Source: Thermoprotei archaeon (GTDB lineage Archaea; Thermoproteota; Thermoprotei; Thermofilales; B20-G17). Taken from it: DNA of 16,069 nt. Each line of letters begins with the position of its first letter. The first letter of the stretch is position 1. This document shows, in pieces, positions 1 to 7,625 of this stretch. Where the stretch lies: assembly GCA_003649515.1 (NCBI GenBank), contig QMSC01000016.1:1-16069 (forward strand). Direction: 5' to 3'. The translations under genes and the position numbers were made by a program. The notes below the pieces were generated by a model that was given only the letters and a program-made list of their open reading frames with translations, searched no databases and was not told the DNA's origin.

Positions 1-19
1 GAGCAAAAAGATGCTAGGC

Positions 20-418
20 TTACTGCTCCCTTTTCCTCCTATCTCTAGACCTCCTTTTAGCCATTTTGTGGAAACTCTCTTCGTACTCCCCGGCCTTAAT
101 AGTATCAGCTATGTGCTTGAATATGTTATATATGTCTTCAAAATACTCTATGTCCTCTCCCCGTATTCCTCGAATTTTCATTAGGTTTGTTCTCTCGCTT
201 ATCCGAAGACCAGCTTCATACATTGACGCAGTTAAAACGCTGTGGCTGTGCTCCTTAAAGGATCTTTGAAAGCTTATGCCCAGCCTTATGAGCAGCGACG
301 ATATTTCCCTAGCAATGTCTAGGTCCTTCTTTTTAAGAAATTCTTCAAACTTCTGCAATATTGGATCGAACTCCTCGACGAAGTCTGCTAGCATTTCTCT
401 GAACTCCTTACTGGTCAT
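20..418 (-). CDS. Small helical charged protein, unknown function
   Basis: This 132-residue protein matches no family I recognise. It appears almost entirely alpha-helical, with long runs of Glu, Lys and Arg alternating with Leu and Ile, and it ends in a very basic tail (residues about 118-131, rich in Arg and Lys). There is no signal peptide, membrane segment or cysteine. The ATG at 418 is preceded by GGTG at 427-430 on the minus strand, a modest ribosome site, and AT-rich TATA-like stretches lie at about 454-477. It is co-directional with the V4R gene upstream (94-base gap), so co-transcription is possible, but a separate promoter is equally plausible. The basic tail could contact nucleic acid, but that is only a guess. 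Reading-frame quality and codon use look like a real gene. Confidence 0.7.
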   Translation of the reverse strand: MTSKEFREMLADFVEEFDPILQKFEEFLKKKDLDIAREISSLLIRLGISFQRSFKEHSHSVLTASMYEAGLRISERTNLMKIRGIRGEDIEYFEDIYNIFKHIADTIKAGEYEESFHKMAKRRSRDRRKREQ

Positions 419-512
419 TGCAACACCATTTTAATGGATTAATAGCAACGGTAAGCTAATTAATTTTACCATAAAGTATTTCGATCCTTTTCAAAAATAC
501 ATGTTATATAAC

Positions 513-1319
513 TTAAGCTACTGTAACAACAAATTCACAATACGGGTCTCCTCTAGCGATACACCTAGTTTCAATTATCCTAACATCCGTCTTGAAAAGC
601 GAGCTAAACCAGCCATTAAGCATACCCCTAACAAGATTGCTTGAACTTTCTCCTCTGCCCATAAAAAGTTCACACTCAAAGTTGTTCTCTATCCTAAGCG
701 TGGCATACTTATTTCTGAGATCGAGGGACACTATCCTTAAGGTTCCAAACCCCATGGCTTTGAATAGGGCTTCGTTAATGGCCCTAAGCTTCCCTATATC
801 TCCTGAAGCTCTTCTAAAGTGATCCTCAAAGACCCTTTTCCCAATGGCCGTTCCGATGTAGTATAGCATTGCTCCTCCACCCGTTCCAAACATGTTCCAA
901 GTCCACTTGATCAGTCCTTCATAAAAGTTCTTACGCAGTATTACAGCGCGTTTGCCCTCAATGGTATACTCATCAAATGGTGTCATTACGAGCGTATCTG
1001 CTAGCAGAGGCTCCACTAATTTAACTTCTCTAACCGTCTCTATCTCCCTTATTTTCTCAGCAACCATACGAACTCTCTCTTCAGCACTTGTGGCATCCAC
1101 AACTATTATTCCAGCAATGGGCTCGCCTATACGGGGAGCAGAGAAGGATAGGTGAACTATTGGTAATGCAGCGTCAGAGATTATGTCGACGATTTTCTTG
1201 AGAATTCCCACAGCATAGAGAGCTTCAGGTCCTAGAACTATCATCAGCCCGAGAGGTCTTCGACCTGGCAGATGAACAACGCTGCCTAGATCGAAGAATG
1301 TTCGAAGCCTCGCCTTCAT
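513..1319 (-). CDS. ACT-like / V4R domain sensor or regulatory protein
   Basis: This 268-residue soluble protein has two parts. Residues about 20-105 show an alternating strand/helix pattern like a small-molecule-binding ACT domain; this is inference from pattern. Residues about 120-268 form a V4R (4-vinyl reductase) domain, recognisable from the C-terminal signature with C253, G257, D258 and C261 (C-x3-GD-x2-C-x-F) and an upstream C216. V4R domains bind small molecules or metals in regulators and tetrapyrrole or hydrocarbon enzymes; the cysteines here may hold a metal. No DNA-binding or catalytic domain is visible, so its output is unknown. The ATG at 1319 has GGTGGT just upstream (1323-1328) and a TATA box at 1345-1352. 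It is divergent from the EamA transporter gene, so shared control with that gene is possible. Confidence 0.85.
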   Translation of the reverse strand: MKARLRTFFDLGSVVHLPGRRPLGLMIVLGPEALYAVGILKKIVDIISDAALPIVHLSFSAPRIGEPIAGIIVVDATSAEERVRMVAEKIREIETVREVKLVEPLLADTLVMTPFDEYTIEGKRAVILRKNFYEGLIKWTWNMFGTGGGAMLYYIGTAIGKRVFEDHFRRASGDIGKLRAINEALFKAMGFGTLRIVSLDLRNKYATLRIENNFECELFMGRGESSSNLVRGMLNGWFSSLFKTDVRIIETRCIARGDPYCEFVVTVA

Positions 1320-1344
1320 TCAACCACCGCTGTGCGAATATTCC

Positions 1345-1352
1345 TTTTAAAC
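1345..1352 (-). promoter_or_regulatory. TATA box for the V4R gene
   Basis: The minus strand reads GTTTAAAA here, centred about 29 bases before the ATG at 1319. A start about 25 bases downstream would give a leader of only a few bases. The assignment rests on motif and spacing alone. Confidence 0.5.
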
Positions 1353-1383
1353 ACTACATTTAATTATGTAAAGCTTTCCAATG

Positions 1384-1427
1384 TATTTATAACTTTCATT
1401 TGAAATTCTGAAAACGTTGCTGGAGGT
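1384..1427 (+). promoter_or_regulatory. TATA box and ribosome site for the EamA gene
   Basis: TATTTATAA at 1384-1392 is a good archaeal TATA box and predicts transcription from about 1413. GGAGGT at 1422-1427 is a strong Shine-Dalgarno site 7 bases before GTG at 1435, which decides that non-ATG start. Confidence 0.65.
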
Positions 1428-1434
1428 CAAGTAA

Positions 1435-2331
1435 GTGGCTTTCAGGGTAAAAGGGCTGCTAGCGGCGTATTCTGCCATTACCGTATGGGCTTTAGGACTG
1501 GTGTTAATCAAATACCTAGCATGCTACTTTCAGGTCTTCTCACAAAACTTTTACAGGTACTCGTCTGCTGCTTTAACGCTTCTTCTCCTGGCAAATAGCA
1601 CGGGGAAAGGTGGTGGGCTCTTTAAAAGGGAGCTCTTATGTAGGCTCTTATTACCAGCATTTCTTGTCTTCCTATTTCAAAACGCAGTAGTCACTGGCAT
1701 CTACCTTACGTCCACGATAACGGCGGCGCTTATCCTGAGGCTCAATGTCGTGCTCGTAAACCTTTTCGCTTATGTGCTCTTCAGAGAGGAGAGGAGGCTA
1801 ATTGCGTCTAAATACTACCTCTTAGGATTCACTCTATCGCTCCTAGGAGTAGTAGGGGTGACCCTTGGTGGAAGTTCGTGCGAAGACTACGGCTTCACAA
1901 TCGATATGGGAGCGAGCTTAGTTCTCCTAGGCACACTATTCTGGGCGCTCTATCTTGTTTCCATTAAGAAGCTTCTAGCGAAAAACGATCCTCTATCCCT
2001 CTCCTCCATAGTCTTCACGGAGTCGTCCATACTCTTTTTCCCTCTTGCAATGTACTCCAATGGATTAAAGGAGATCTTCTATGCACCACCAGAAGTGATT
2101 GCAATACTGTTCTTCTCAGGAGCGCTTTCAGTCGGCCTGGGGAACTGGATGAACTACATAGCAATAAGGGAGCTAGGAGTTGCATTACCCTCAACCCTAG
2201 GCCTATTAACGCCACTACTCACAGCTATCTTCTCATACCTTCTCCTAGGCGAAATGCTTACAGCTAGACAGGTAATATTCGGTGGGTTAATAATTCTGGG
2301 ATGTCTATTAGTACTGCTTCGGGGGGACTAA
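1435..2331 (+). CDS. EamA (DMT superfamily) membrane transporter
   Basis: This is a 298-residue integral membrane protein with about ten hydrophobic segments in two related halves (residues about 8-145 and 157-296). That is the usual size and duplicated layout of EamA transporters, which export or import metabolites such as amino acids or their analogues. Each half ends with the hallmark segment in which a helix finishes at a Gly/Glu and is followed by a last helix (around residues 112-118 and 266-274, the latter with LLLGE). The substrate cannot be read from the sequence. It starts at GTG with a strong GGAGGT 7 bases upstream. The HAD phosphatase gene follows almost without a gap, so the two are probably one transcript. 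The gene is intact. Confidence 0.9.
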   Translation: MAFRVKGLLAAYSAITVWALGLVLIKYLACYFQVFSQNFYRYSSAALTLLLLANSTGKGGGLFKRELLCRLLLPAFLVFLFQNAVVTGIYLTSTITAALILRLNVVLVNLFAYVLFREERRLIASKYYLLGFTLSLLGVVGVTLGGSSCEDYGFTIDMGASLVLLGTLFWALYLVSIKKLLAKNDPLSLSSIVFTESSILFFPLAMYSNGLKEIFYAPPEVIAILFFSGALSVGLGNWMNYIAIRELGVALPSTLGLLTPLLTAIFSYLLLGEMLTARQVIFGGLIILGCLLVLLRGD

Positions 2332-2336
2332 GCACT

Positions 2337-2990
2337 TTGAGGGGCATTAAAGTTATTTCACTTGACCTCGATGGAACAATAGTGGACAAACGCGTTATGG
2401 ACTATTTCTGGCTGGAGCTTATACCTCAGAGGTATGCTGCTCTGAAGGGTCTTGAACTAAGAGAGGCAAAGGAGATCGTCCTCAGGGAGTACGATAAAGT
2501 AGGCATGGAGGATATAAGGTGGTACTTGCCCGATTACTGGGCGAGGAGGTTTGGTCTAGAAGGGTATCTTGAGGAGCTATTTGAGGACTTGAGGTCTCAC
2601 GTAAGAAGCAGGATATGCAAGGACGTTTTTGACCTCCTCCGAGCAGTACCGGATGAATATTCGTTAATAATATCGTCTAATGCTGCTAGGGAGTTTATCA
2701 AAATGGTGGTGGAGGAGTTAGAGCCGTACAGCAGGCGTTTTCAAAGATTTTTCTCGTGCGTCAGCGACTTTTACATTACCAGAAAGGATGCTAGATTTTA
2801 TAGGGCTGTATGTAGGACGTTGGGCGTAAAACCCTCCGAAATAATCCATGTAGGAGATCACGAGGTGTACGATTATGAAGTTCCCAGAAGCGTCGGGTTG
2901 AAGGCACTGCTTCTCATTCGAGAGGGAGTATCAGCTAGGGAAAATGTTGAGACCATTAGAAGTTTAAGGGAATTACTACACTACTTATGA
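2337..2990 (+). CDS. HAD-superfamily hydrolase (probable phosphatase)
   Basis: This is a soluble haloacid-dehalogenase-type phosphohydrolase of 217 residues. Motif I is DLDGT (residues 10-14, nucleophile D10 and general acid D12). Motif II is the Ser pair near residue 113. Motif III is a Lys near 150 in RKD. Motif IV is GDHEVYD, with D174 and D179. A helical cap lies between about residues 20 and 100 (type I cap). The substrate is unknown. I prefer the TTG start at 2337: it lies 5 bases after the transporter stop, has a GGGGGG ribosome site at 2321-2326, and places motif I ten residues in, as is usual. An ATG at 2301 is in frame but overlaps the transporter by 31 bases and lacks a ribosome site. 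Close spacing implies co-expression with the EamA transporter. Confidence 0.88.
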   Translation: MRGIKVISLDLDGTIVDKRVMDYFWLELIPQRYAALKGLELREAKEIVLREYDKVGMEDIRWYLPDYWARRFGLEGYLEELFEDLRSHVRSRICKDVFDLLRAVPDEYSLIISSNAAREFIKMVVEELEPYSRRFQRFFSCVSDFYITRKDARFYRAVCRTLGVKPSEIIHVGDHEVYDYEVPRSVGLKALLLIREGVSARENVETIRSLRELLHYL

Positions 2991-3758
2991 GCTTCCTCCG
3001 CAAACAGGGCACTCTATTCTTCTCAGGACTTTAACCTCTCTAAAGGACATGTCATATCCATCGTAAACTATCATTTTCCCTATGGCGGGCTCTCCGTAAC
3101 CTGTTATTATTTTCACGGCTTCAGTCACTTGGAGTAGAGCTATGACTCCTGGTGTTGTCCCTAAGATCGGGAAAACGGGCTTCGGAGGAGGGGCTTTAGA
3201 GAAAATGCATTGTAGACATGGGCCCCTATATGGAATTATAGTTAGCATCTGTCCTACCAAGCCCTCAACAGCACCGTGTATGAAGGGTATCTTACGCTTA
3301 ACACAGGCTTCATTTAGCAAGAACCTTGCCCTCCAATTGTCCATACCGTCAAGAACTATATCAACGCCGGATACTAGGTCTGAGACGTTTTCCTCTGTAA
3401 TGGTCTCCTCAACGTACTCTACGGTGATTTCAGGGTTTAGCTTTCTTAGCTTCTCTGCAGCGACCCTTACCTTTTTCTTCCCGATATCCTCAGCCCAGTA
3501 TAATATCTGCCTATTCAAGTTGCTGAGCTCAACAACTTCATGGTCTACAAGAAATATTTTGCCGAAACCCACTGCCGCAGAATAAAGAGCCGAAGCTGAT
3601 CCAAGCCCCCCTACTCCAGCGATTAGTATTCTCGTTCTCTTCAGCTTTAGCTGACCTTTCTTGTTGAAAATCATGATCTGTCTATCGTACCTGTTAAGCT
3701 CGTTGGAAGTTAGAGCGTTCCTCAAGCGATCAGCCCGGTAGTTATTAAATAGGGGCAT
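2985..3758 (-). CDS. E1-like adenylyltransferase (MoeB/ThiF/HesA family)
   Basis: This 257-residue ATP-dependent enzyme activates the C-terminal Gly of a ubiquitin-like sulfur carrier (MoaD, ThiS or archaeal SAMP type) as an acyl-adenylate. The nucleotide loop GVGGLGS is at residues 48-54. The conserved D72 and the N-R element at 80-83 follow, and D140-N141 precedes R143. The early Tyr-Asp-Arg-Gln at 24-27 is typical of MoeB and supports the long start. Two Cys pairs (C181/C184 and C250/C253) form the family's structural zinc site. There is no rhodanese domain, so sulfur must come from another protein. No carrier gene lies in the window. It could serve molybdopterin, thiamine or tRNA thiolation. 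A TATA box 23 bases upstream suggests a leaderless message. Its end overlaps the HAD gene by 6 bases. Confidence 0.9.
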   Translation of the reverse strand: MPLFNNYRADRLRNALTSNELNRYDRQIMIFNKKGQLKLKRTRILIAGVGGLGSASALYSAAVGFGKIFLVDHEVVELSNLNRQILYWAEDIGKKKVRVAAEKLRKLNPEITVEYVEETITEENVSDLVSGVDIVLDGMDNWRARFLLNEACVKRKIPFIHGAVEGLVGQMLTIIPYRGPCLQCIFSKAPPPKPVFPILGTTPGVIALLQVTEAVKIITGYGEPAIGKMIVYDGYDMSFREVKVLRRIECPVCGGSS

Positions 3759-3776
3759 TAAAAAGCATTTGGCGAA

Positions 3777-3784
3777 TTATAAAA
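3777..3784 (-). promoter_or_regulatory. TATA box for the E1-like gene
   Basis: The minus strand reads TTTTATAA, centred about 23 bases before the ATG at 3758. At archaeal spacing, transcription would begin at or next to the start codon, giving a leaderless mRNA. Confidence 0.6.
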
Positions 3785-3829
3785 TGTCTCAGAGTAAGGC
3801 CTTTGCTCCCCATTGGACTTTAACAAACG

Positions 3830-3838
3830 TTTAAATAA
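3830..3838 (+). promoter_or_regulatory. TATA box for the aminotransferase gene
   Basis: TTTAAATAA is centred near 3834 and predicts a start near 3859, a leader of about 13 bases containing a weak GTGA at 3862-3865. It is separated from the divergent TATA box of the E1-like gene by about 45 bases. Confidence 0.55.
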
Positions 3839-3871
3839 TCTACGAACATCGAAGTTACTGAGTGAACATAT

Positions 3872-5083
3872 ATGTCTGAGGATAAGCTAGCTATAGATGG
3901 GGGAGAGCCCGTAATAAAGAAGAAATTGATTCTGGGCTACCCCGGAGCCTTAACCATTGATGAACGTGAGGAAAGAGCAGTTTTAGAAGTTATTAGGAGT
4001 AAATCCCTATTCCGATATTACGGACCCAACCCTCTCTTTAAAGTCAAGGAATTTGAGGAGAAATTTGCAAAGTATATAGGCTGTAAGTACACTCTCGCCG
4101 TCACTTCTGGAACTGCTGCGCTCATAGTCGCCGTGAGGTCTCTGGGAGTGAAGGAAGGAGACCAAGTCATAGTGCCAGCCTATGCCTGGATATCGACGCC
4201 TGTATCTGTTGTCCTAAACGGTGGCGAGGTAGTAGTGGTGGGAGTAGATGAGTCTTTAAACATAGATCCCACTGCTATAGAATACGCCGTAAGCGAGAAA
4301 GTAAAGGTGGTAATACCCGTACACATGAGAGGAGTACCTGCGAACATGGAGGGGGTAATGAAAGTTGCAAGGGATCATGACTTAAAGGTAGTAGAGGATG
4401 TAGCTCAAGCCTGTGGTGGTAGCTTTAAGGGGAAGAAGCTCGGAGCCATAGGAGATGCGGGAATCTTCAGCTTTCAACTAAATAAGAACATGACCGCAGG
4501 AGAGGGTGGAGCAGTTACTACCAGTAATGAGGAAATATATAAGCGTGCAGTGGCGGCTCACGACGTAGCAGCGTACTACAGGAATCCGAAATACGTACCA
4601 CCAATGCCTAGTCCAAACTTCAGGCTTAACGAATTGTCAGCAGCCGTACTAATAGAACAGCTAGACAAGCTTGATCGGAATATCGCTAGGATGAAGGAGC
4701 TTAAGAAGATAGTGAAAGAGGCTGTTGAGCAATCCCCCGGCTTAGAGCTTAGGAAGATACCTGACGAGGAAGGCGATACGGCATGTACTATAACGTTCTT
4801 CCTCAAGAGTTCAGAGAAGGCCCTGAAATTCGCAAAAGCTCTCTCAGCAGAAGGCGTACCCGCAGGAGTCATTTGCAATCCAGAGAACCCTTACGAGGGC
4901 CATATCTGGGTGAATTGGAAGGTTCTCTTAGGCAAGAAGATGATAGTACATAAGGAATCCTGCGAGAAAGCTCTAGATCTCTTAAGTAGAGGCGTTAGCA
5001 TAGGCCTAGTACCCGTTCTCTCAACTGAGGATGCTGAACTAATAGCTAAAGCAATAAAGAAAGTAGCAATGGTAATACACTGA
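3872..5083 (+). CDS. DegT/DnrJ/EryC1/StrS-family PLP aminotransferase
   Basis: This is a 403-residue cytoplasmic fold-type I aminotransferase, full length for the family. SGTAAL (residues 79-84) is the phosphate-binding turn. D176 in VVEDVAQAC contacts the pyridine nitrogen. K205 in the Asn-Lys pair before TAGEGG is the Schiff-base lysine. The segment around residues 149-210 resembles, from memory, the branch that includes KdnA, which makes 8-amino sugars. Family members usually transaminate keto sugars or cyclitols, but no sugar-nucleotide genes lie nearby, so the substrate is open. The ATG at 3872 has a suitable TATA box upstream. Conserved sequence begins a few residues in (IDGGEP), as expected. 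T-rich sequence follows the stop, and the gene appears monocistronic. Confidence 0.9.
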   Translation: MSEDKLAIDGGEPVIKKKLILGYPGALTIDEREERAVLEVIRSKSLFRYYGPNPLFKVKEFEEKFAKYIGCKYTLAVTSGTAALIVAVRSLGVKEGDQVIVPAYAWISTPVSVVLNGGEVVVVGVDESLNIDPTAIEYAVSEKVKVVIPVHMRGVPANMEGVMKVARDHDLKVVEDVAQACGGSFKGKKLGAIGDAGIFSFQLNKNMTAGEGGAVTTSNEEIYKRAVAAHDVAAYYRNPKYVPPMPSPNFRLNELSAAVLIEQLDKLDRNIARMKELKKIVKEAVEQSPGLELRKIPDEEGDTACTITFFLKSSEKALKFAKALSAEGVPAGVICNPENPYEGHIWVNWKVLLGKKMIVHKESCEKALDLLSRGVSIGLVPVLSTEDAELIAKAIKKVAMVIH

Positions 5084-5106
5084 AATTAAAACTTGAACTT
5101 TCAACT

Positions 5107-5122
5107 GTTTTTTCATTATTTT
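5107..5122 (+). terminator. T-rich probable terminator after the aminotransferase gene
   Basis: A run of six T (5108-5113) followed by another T-rich stretch lies 20-40 bases after the aminotransferase stop. Archaeal transcription commonly ends at such runs without a hairpin. It separates this gene from iorA. Confidence 0.4.
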
Positions 5123-5141
5123 ACATATTTATTGGAATGCT

Positions 5142-5161
5142 AGTGCTAGCACTTTAATTTA
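5142..5161 (+). promoter_or_regulatory. iorA promoter with adjoining 12-base palindrome
   Basis: CTTTAATTTA (5152-5161) is a TATA-like element about 30 bases before the iorA ATG, predicting a start near 5181. Directly upstream, and overlapping by two bases, is the perfect palindrome AGTGCTAGCACT (5142-5153), in the position where an archaeal activator or repressor could meet TFB/TBP. A 12-base palindrome is expected a few times by chance in 16 kb, so an operator role is only a suggestion. Confidence 0.4.
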
Positions 5162-5186
5162 CTTTTAATTAAAAATTACTGGGAAC

Positions 5187-7025
5187 ATGACAATTCTAGG
5201 TAGTGAGGGCGAAGAACGGGTTTTAATGGGCAATGAGGCCATTGCCAGAGGAGTTCTAGAAGCTGACGCGCGAATCATTACAGGATACCCAGGAACGCCT
5301 TCGAGCGAAGTTATAATGACGCTTATGTCTCTAGCATCTAGGCTAGGCATATACGTTGAATGGGCTGTAAACGAGCGCGTGGCCTTTGAAATAGCTTTTG
5401 GAGCAGCACTGGCTGGAGTCAGAGCAATGGCTACCATGAAGGCTCCCGGATTGAACGTTGCGACAGATCCTATTTTCTCCTCCGCGTACTCGGGCGTTAA
5501 TGGAGGACTCGTAGTTCTTGTGGCAGATGATCCGGGACCGCATACTACTCAAACGGAGCAGGATAGTAGATGGTATGGGCCACTTATAAAGCTCCCAATA
5601 ATAGAGCCTTCAAGCCCCCAGGAGGCCAAAGACTTCACAGTTATGGCTTTCGAGCTATCGGAGAAGTATTCTTTGCCATTCATTCTTAGGACTACTACGA
5701 GGGTTAATCACTCGTCAGCTAACGTGGTATTAGGACCTATACGCAAGAGACACTACAGTATCAAGTACGTTAGAGAGCCTGAGAGATTCATTCGAGCCTC
5801 AATGGAATGGAATCGAAGGAGACACAAGTGGCTAAATGAAGTCCTAGCAAAGGTCGAGGAGGACCTTGATCACGATGAGAGGCTGTTTTCGATTGAAGGA
5901 AGGGGTGAGAAGCTCATAGTCACAGCTGGAGTATGCTACTTACACGTCAAGCAAGTTCTTGAAAACAATTTTCGAGACTGGGGTTCTTCCTTCACGCTAG
6001 TTAAACTCGGGCTAATATACCCCTTTCCTAAACGCCCTTTAAAGAGCCTCCTAAGTAGGAAGAAGTTTAGGGAAGTGATAGTAGTCGAGGAGCTCGATCC
6101 CTATATCGAAAAGGAGATAAAAATCCTGCTAGGAGACTTATCAATAAGCCTACCCGTAATAGGTAAGCTAAATGGATTCTTCCCACTTGAGGGGGAATAC
6201 TCTCCCGAAGTAATTGAAAGAGTTCTCCTCGGAAAGGGTAAGAGCTTTGAGGAGACTGTTCAAGCTCCGAGAAGGCCTCCACCAATGTGTCCAGGCTGTC
6301 CTCACAGAGCGACGTACTTAGCGTTGCTTCAAGCCCTACGACTCGAACGCTACAGGAAAGAGGATGTTCCTATAGTAGGCGATATCGGCTGCTATGCTCT
6401 AAGCGTTCAACCCCCGCTTGAGGCCATATGGAATGAACACAGCATGGGAGCAAGCATCTCGATAGCTATGGGACTGAAGGCGGCTGGTATTGAAAAGCCC
6501 GTAATAGCAACCATAGGGGATTCTACACTATATCATTCGGGGATAACGTCCCTCATCGAAGCGGCACACAAAAACGTCGACATGCTAGTAGTAGTGCTCG
6601 ATAATGAGACCGTAGCCATGACTGGACATCAAGAGACGCCAGCATATGCTATGACGCTGACGGGAAGGAGAACCACACCCATTCCGATAGAGGGGCTCAT
6701 TGAGGGCCTTAAGATCAAATGGGTTAAAGTCGTAGATCCCTACAATTTTGAAGAAGCGGTGAGAGTCTTCAGAGAAGCTCTCAAGCAAAAGGGCCTGAGA
6801 GTAGTGATTTCAAGACATAAGTGCGTGATACTCGCAAAGGAGTTTAGAGGAGAGGTACAAGTAGACTACAGCCTTTGTACAAACTGTCTGACGTGTATTC
6901 GCGCTACCGGCTGTCCAGCTTTTGCGTACAGCGATAACAGGGTAGTGATACAGGAGGATCTCTGTAACGGTTGCGGCTTGTGTACATACTTCTGTCCTCA
7001 TAAAGCCCTCAGGGTGGTGAGTTAG
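5187..7025 (+). CDS. iorA: Indolepyruvate:ferredoxin oxidoreductase, alpha subunit
   Basis: This 612-residue catalytic subunit decarboxylates aryl-pyruvates (from Trp, Phe and Tyr transamination) to aryl-acetyl-CoA and passes electrons to ferredoxin. The N-terminal pyrimidine-binding domain carries GYPGTPSSE (residues 33-41) and the Glu-rich helix at 59-69 that activates thiamine diphosphate. CPGCPHRATY (368-377) opens the diphosphate-binding domain, with GDS at 444-446 and N473 as the thiamine/Mg motif. The C-terminus is a two-cluster ferredoxin domain: C564, C567, C570, C576 and C593, C596, C599, C603, sufficient for two [4Fe-4S] clusters. Length and domain order are standard for archaeal IorA. 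The stop codon directly abuts the iorB ATG. The enzyme is typical of peptide-fermenting hyperthermophiles and is oxygen sensitive. It is intact. Confidence 0.96.
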   Translation: MTILGSEGEERVLMGNEAIARGVLEADARIITGYPGTPSSEVIMTLMSLASRLGIYVEWAVNERVAFEIAFGAALAGVRAMATMKAPGLNVATDPIFSSAYSGVNGGLVVLVADDPGPHTTQTEQDSRWYGPLIKLPIIEPSSPQEAKDFTVMAFELSEKYSLPFILRTTTRVNHSSANVVLGPIRKRHYSIKYVREPERFIRASMEWNRRRHKWLNEVLAKVEEDLDHDERLFSIEGRGEKLIVTAGVCYLHVKQVLENNFRDWGSSFTLVKLGLIYPFPKRPLKSLLSRKKFREVIVVEELDPYIEKEIKILLGDLSISLPVIGKLNGFFPLEGEYSPEVIERVLLGKGKSFEETVQAPRRPPPMCPGCPHRATYLALLQALRLERYRKEDVPIVGDIGCYALSVQPPLEAIWNEHSMGASISIAMGLKAAGIEKPVIATIGDSTLYHSGITSLIEAAHKNVDMLVVVLDNETVAMTGHQETPAYAMTLTGRRTTPIPIEGLIEGLKIKWVKVVDPYNFEEAVRVFREALKQKGLRVVISRHKCVILAKEFRGEVQVDYSLCTNCLTCIRATGCPAFAYSDNRVVIQEDLCNGCGLCTYFCPHKALRVVS

Positions 7026-7625
7026 ATGACGAACTTGCTTATAGCTTCTGTAGGAGGGCAAGGCGGACTGACTCTTTCGCGTGTCATAGCCTCTGCTGCG
7101 CTTAAGGAGGGAAAGAGGGTAATTGTTGGTGAGACTTTAGGTATGTCGCAAAGAGGAGGAAGCGTACACGTGTACATAAGGCTTGGAGAAAGGGCTTATT
7201 CTCCCCTGTTTTCGCCGGGAGAGGCGGATATTGTCCTAGGACTAGAGCCAGTTGAGACTTTAAGAGCTTTAAAGTACATCGGGAAGCATACATTAGTAGT
7301 ACTTAATACAAGGCCAATACACACAATAACGACTCTCCTAGGACTCGAAGCATATTCCTCAATAGAGGAAGTCATAGGTCGCATTAAGAACCGGTCCAAG
7401 AAGGTGCTTGCAGTGAACTCCTACGAGGAGTGCGTTAAATTGAACTTCCCTAAGGGCGTTAATATGCATGTCTTAGGCGTAGCTGTTGGTATTACTGGAG
7501 TGCTTAGACCTGAAACGATTAAAGCGGCCATCAGGGAGCTATTAAAGTACCCTCAAAAGAACTTAGAGATATTCGAGAGAGGTTTAGCATTAGGGAAGGA
7601 GATAAGCCGCTCCATTATGGGTTAA
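7026..7625 (+). CDS. iorB: Indolepyruvate:ferredoxin oxidoreductase, beta subunit
   Basis: This 199-residue partner of IorA is made of the pyruvate/ketoisovalerate oxidoreductase gamma-type domain, which is thought to bind CoA. The glycine loop GGQGG (residues 10-14) starts the Rossmann-like fold. The family segment ETLGMSQRGGSVH (36-48) and the aliphatic DIVLGLEP stretch (68-75) are clear. The ATG immediately follows the iorA stop with no intervening base. GGTGGTGA inside the end of iorA (7013-7020) provides a ribosome site, so the two subunits are translationally coupled and should be made in equal amounts. No frameshift or missing segment is seen. Confidence 0.95.
   Translation: MTNLLIASVGGQGGLTLSRVIASAALKEGKRVIVGETLGMSQRGGSVHVYIRLGERAYSPLFSPGEADIVLGLEPVETLRALKYIGKHTLVVLNTRPIHTITTLLGLEAYSSIEEVIGRIKNRSKKVLAVNSYEECVKLNFPKGVNMHVLGVAVGITGVLRPETIKAAIRELLKYPQKNLEIFERGLALGKEISRSIMG

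Noticed and set aside
503..512. Palindrome GTTATATAAC just after the V4R stop, as a promoter or operator.
   Set aside because: It is about 90 bases from the nearest start codon and no gene begins at TATA spacing in either direction. An AT-rich 10-base palindrome is expected by chance.
3142..3585. Long open frame antisense to the E1-like gene.
   Set aside because: The opposite strand encodes a conserved E1-like enzyme with every motif in place, and the antisense translation has low-complexity Ser/Thr/Pro content with no family features.
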